A stretch of DNA of 8,487 bases. Origin: an uncultured Caulobacteraceae bacterium. GTDB taxonomy: Bacteria > Pseudomonadota > Alphaproteobacteria > Caulobacterales > Caulobacteraceae. The notes below the pieces were generated by a model. That model was not told the origin of the DNA. It saw only the letters and a program-made list of their open reading frames with translations, and ran no database searches. Numbering within the stretch: the first letter of the stretch is position 1; every line of letters begins with the position of its first letter. The DNA is taken from NCBI GenBank assembly GCA_937910255.1, contig CALEOQ010000006.1, positions 1 to 8,487 on the forward strand, given 5' to 3'. This document shows positions 6,396 through 8,487 of the stretch, in pieces. A program made the translations under genes and the position numbers.

Positions 6396-7180
6396 GCGGG
6401 CGGGTCGTCACCTCCCTGACCAATCCGACGGTCAAGGCCGTCCGCGCCTTGCACCAGCGCAAGACGCGGGACGAGACCGGCCTGTTCGTGGCCGAGGGCC
6501 TGAAGAACGTCACCGAGGGGGTCGAGACCGGCCACGCCCCGGAAATCCTGCTTTTCGGACGCGAGGCCGCCGACCATCCCCTGCTGCGCGCCGCAGCCCA
6601 GGCGACCGACAAGGCCGGCGGCGAGGTCATCGAGGTGACCCAGGACATCCTCGCCAAGGTCTCCCGGCGAGACAATCCCCAGGCCGTGGTCGGCGTCTTC
6701 CGCCAGGTGTTCGCCCCCCTCACCTCGCTGGAGCCGCGGACCGCCAAGGCCTGGGTCGCCCTGCACCGGGTGCGCGATCCCGGCAATCTGGGGACCATCA
6801 TCCGCACAGCCGACGCCGCCGGCTGTGGCGCGGTCGTGCTGGTGGGGGAATGCTGCGATCCCTATTCGGTGGAAGCGGTTCGCGCCACCATGGGCTCGAT
6901 CTTCGCCGTGCCCATCGCCCGGGCGAGCGAGGCCGAGTTCGCCGCCTGGCGCCGCGACTGGCCAGGTTCGGTGGTCGGCACGCTCCTGAGCGCCGAGGTG
7001 GACCATCGCAGCGCCGACTATGTCCACCCGGCCCTGATCCTGATGGGCAACGAACAACAGGGCCTGCCGCCGGACATGGCCGGGCTCTGCGACGTCAACG
7101 TCAAGATCCCCATGCGCGGCCGGGCCGACAGCCTGAACCTGTCGGTGGCCACCGGCGTGATGATCTACGCGGCCAGCTAG
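6392..7180 (+). CDS. TrmH/SpoU-family RNA methyltransferase
   Basis: This enzyme transfers a methyl group from S-adenosylmethionine to a ribose 2'-OH in rRNA or tRNA, using a SPOUT (trefoil-knot) domain. Of 262 residues, about 1-105 form the substrate-binding domain (LTNPTVKAVRALHQRKTR, GLFVAEGLKNV). The catalytic domain shows SpoU motif 1 VRDPGNLGTIIRTADAAG (127-144, catalytic Arg138), motif 2 LILMGNEQQGL (215-225) and motif 3 VKIPMRGRADSLNLSVATG (237-255). All three motifs are intact. I chose the GTG at 6392-6394 because it forms a GTGA overlap with the upstream TGA, the usual translational-coupling arrangement; another GTG at 6383 would add three residues. The stop shares CTAG with the opposing hrpB stop. 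The exact target (a 23S 2'-O-methyl or a tRNA site) cannot be told from sequence alone. Confidence 0.92.
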   Translation: MSGRVVTSLTNPTVKAVRALHQRKTRDETGLFVAEGLKNVTEGVETGHAPEILLFGREAADHPLLRAAAQATDKAGGEVIEVTQDILAKVSRRDNPQAVVGVFRQVFAPLTSLEPRTAKAWVALHRVRDPGNLGTIIRTADAAGCGAVVLVGECCDPYSVEAVRATMGSIFAVPIARASEAEFAAWRRDWPGSVVGTLLSAEVDHRSADYVHPALILMGNEQQGLPPDMAGLCDVNVKIPMRGRADSLNLSVATGVMIYAAS

Positions 7181-8416
7181 CTTCGGGGCTTGGTCCGGGT
7201 GGTCGGGTCGGCCACGGACGGGTTTTCCGGCCACGGATGGCGGGGATAGCGGCCGCGCATATCGGCCCGCACATCCCGCCAGGAGCCGCGCCAGAAGCCC
7301 GGCAGGTCCTGGGTCAACTGGATCGGCCGTCGGGCCGGCGACAAAAGGGCCAGCGTCAGCGGCCGGCCGGCCACCATCGGGTGCGCATTCAGGCCGAACA
7401 CTTCCTGCACGCGGATCTCCACCCGCGGGCCGCCCTCGGCCTCATAGTCAATCTGCGCCCGGTTGCCGGTGGGGGCGGTCCAGTGGGTGGGCAGCTCCGC
7501 CTCGACGCGCCGCTGGAGATCCCAGGGGACGAGGCTGCGCAGGGCGCCATCCAGCAGGTCCGGCGTCAGGTCGGCGAGCCCGCGAAGGCCGTGCAGCAGC
7601 GGCGTCAGCCAGCCGTCGACTTGCGCCACCAGGGCCTGGTCCGACAGGTCCGGCCAAGTATCCGCATCCCGCTCTCGCAGGAAGGCGATCCGCTTGCGCA
7701 GCGCCGTCGCCGCCGTTCCCCAGCGCAGGGCGCCGAGCCCCTCCCGCCGCAGGCGCGCGGCCAGGGCCTGGGCGATAACTTCAGCCGGCGGATTGTCATC
7801 CAGGCTTTCGTGCAGGGCGAGCCGGCCGAGCCGCGTCAGGCGACGCACGCGGATCCGGCCACCGGGGCTTTCCTCAACCCGGTCCTCGGTCTCCAGAATG
7901 GACGCGAAGGCGTCGAGAATTTCGTCCTGCGTCAGCGGCGCGGCCAGCAGGATACGATCTCTGCGATCCCCGCCGCCGAGCTCGGCCACCGCCAGCCAGG
8001 GCTCCCGGGCCAGGACGTCGCCCGGCTCGATGAAGGCGCCGCGGCCGGTGGCCAGTTGAAACTCTCCCAAGGGTCCCCGGGCCTTGGCCACCCGCTCGGG
8101 ATAGGCCAGCGCCAGCATCTGGCCGTCGCTGAGCGGCGCGCCCTTCCCGGCCCTCGTTCCCCGGATCCAGCGGTCGGCCAGGGCGCGGGCGTCCCGGGCG
8201 CGGGGCGAGCTGTCGCGGTCGAAGGCTTCCAGGCGGTGGGTCAGATGGGCTTCGCGGCCGCCCAAACTGCGCTCGGTGACCAGGGCCGCGATGCGTGCGG
8301 CGCGCAGGGCCTGTCCATGCTCGGCGGCCCGCAGGACCATGTGCGCCAGTCGCGGTGGCAGGGGCATGTCGGCGAGCGCCTCGCCATGCGGAGTCAGCAC
8401 GCCGGCCTCATCGACC
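7177..8416 (-). CDS. hrpB: ATP-dependent helicase HrpB, C-terminal half
   Basis: HrpB is a DEAH-type ATP-dependent RNA helicase found in many proteobacteria; its precise role is poorly defined. The 412 residues present begin in the HA2-like helical domain (GVLTPHGEALADMPLPPRLAHMVL) and run through a long helical region. They end in the HrpB-specific C-terminal domain: VPWDLQRRVEAELPTHW, VEIRVQEVFGL, RPLTLALLSPARRPIQLTQD, LPGFWRGSWRDVRADMRGRY and the hallmark RYPRHPWPENP near the stop. Full-length HrpB is about 800-830 residues, so the whole helicase core (Walker A, DEAH) lies beyond the window. The truncation is not biological: the reading frame runs into adapter at 8417, producing the false N-terminal peptide RRDWSSDVCSSDL. 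The TAG stop (7177-7179) overlaps the opposing TrmH-family stop, a tail-to-tail arrangement that leaves no space for a terminator. Confidence 0.95.
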
Positions 8417-8487
8417 AGATCGGAAGAGCACACGTCTGAACTCCAGTCACGTCGTACTATCGTCTGCCGTCTTCTGCTCGAAAACAA
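8417..8487 (-). other. Illumina TruSeq/P7 adapter and read-through (right end)
   Basis: Positions 8417-8450 match the 34-base TruSeq adapter exactly, starting AGATCGGAAGAGC. Positions 8451-8456 (GTCGTA) fill the index slot and differ by one base from the reverse complement of the left index (GTCATA). Positions 8457-8480 match the P7 end at about 20 of 24 bases, and AAAACAA follows as read-through. It is the inverted copy of 68-131, with more errors toward the outer end, as expected of declining read quality. Confidence 0.97.

Noticed and set aside
6235..8439. A 734-codon plus-strand open frame across the TrmH-family gene and antisense to hrpB
   Set aside because: It is Arg/Gly/Pro-rich, matches no family, overlaps two clear genes and ends in adapter sequence. 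Long antisense frames are normal in DNA with this G+C.
68..8480. About 64-bp terminal inverted repeats suggesting a transposon, phage or linear plasmid
   Set aside because: Both copies match Illumina P7/TruSeq adapter including an index slot; there is no transposase, integrase or replication gene, and the interior is housekeeping chromosome.

Overview
The bulk of this window (about 1414-8416) is ordinary chromosome from a GC-rich alphaproteobacterium. Hand counts give 47/60 G+C at 3061-3120 and 49/60 at 3721-3780. Protein style and the linked order lytic transglycosylase / dapA / smpB point to Caulobacterales (Caulobacter/Phenylobacterium-like). That placement is inference from sequence character, not a database result.

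Both ends of the window are sequencing-library artefacts. Positions 68-131 match the Illumina P7/TruSeq index adapter with a 6-base index, preceded by a 13-T run and low-complexity bases that look like read-through past the adapter. Positions 8417-8480 are the same adapter in the opposite orientation. The resulting pair of about 64-base terminal inverted repeats is not biological, and the flanking genes (carB, hrpB) stop at adapter boundaries.

The left 1.4 kb is most likely a chimera. Reading the minus strand: smpB (start at 1563) loses similarity after about 50 codons. An unassignable GC-rich stretch follows (about 1231-1413), then a panB-like piece. That piece runs in frame, at a shared Leu-Gly, into the second ATP-grasp domain of carB, which ends in the adapter. 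No known pathway joins PanB and CarB in one chain, and conserved residues decay on both sides of the bridging stretch.

The coherent part reads as follows. dapA and smpB lie on the minus strand. Divergent from dapA, on the plus strand, is a secreted soluble lytic murein transglycosylase, so two peptidoglycan-related genes share one intergenic region that carries a dyad. Next is a convergent minus-strand TetR-family regulator with a 16-bp palindrome upstream of its start. Divergent from it are two overlapping plus-strand RNA methyltransferase genes: a class I RlmI-like enzyme, then a SpoU/TrmH-family enzyme coupled by a GTGA overlap. Last is the C-terminal half of the ATP-dependent helicase HrpB on the minus strand, whose stop overlaps the TrmH-family stop at CTAG.

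I looked for an undescribed system and found none. The striking signals (terminal inverted repeats, a PanB-CarB fusion, long antisense ORFs) are best explained by adapter carry-over, misjoining and GC-rich frame shadows. The modest biological leads are two candidate operators and the compact RNA-modification/helicase cluster.
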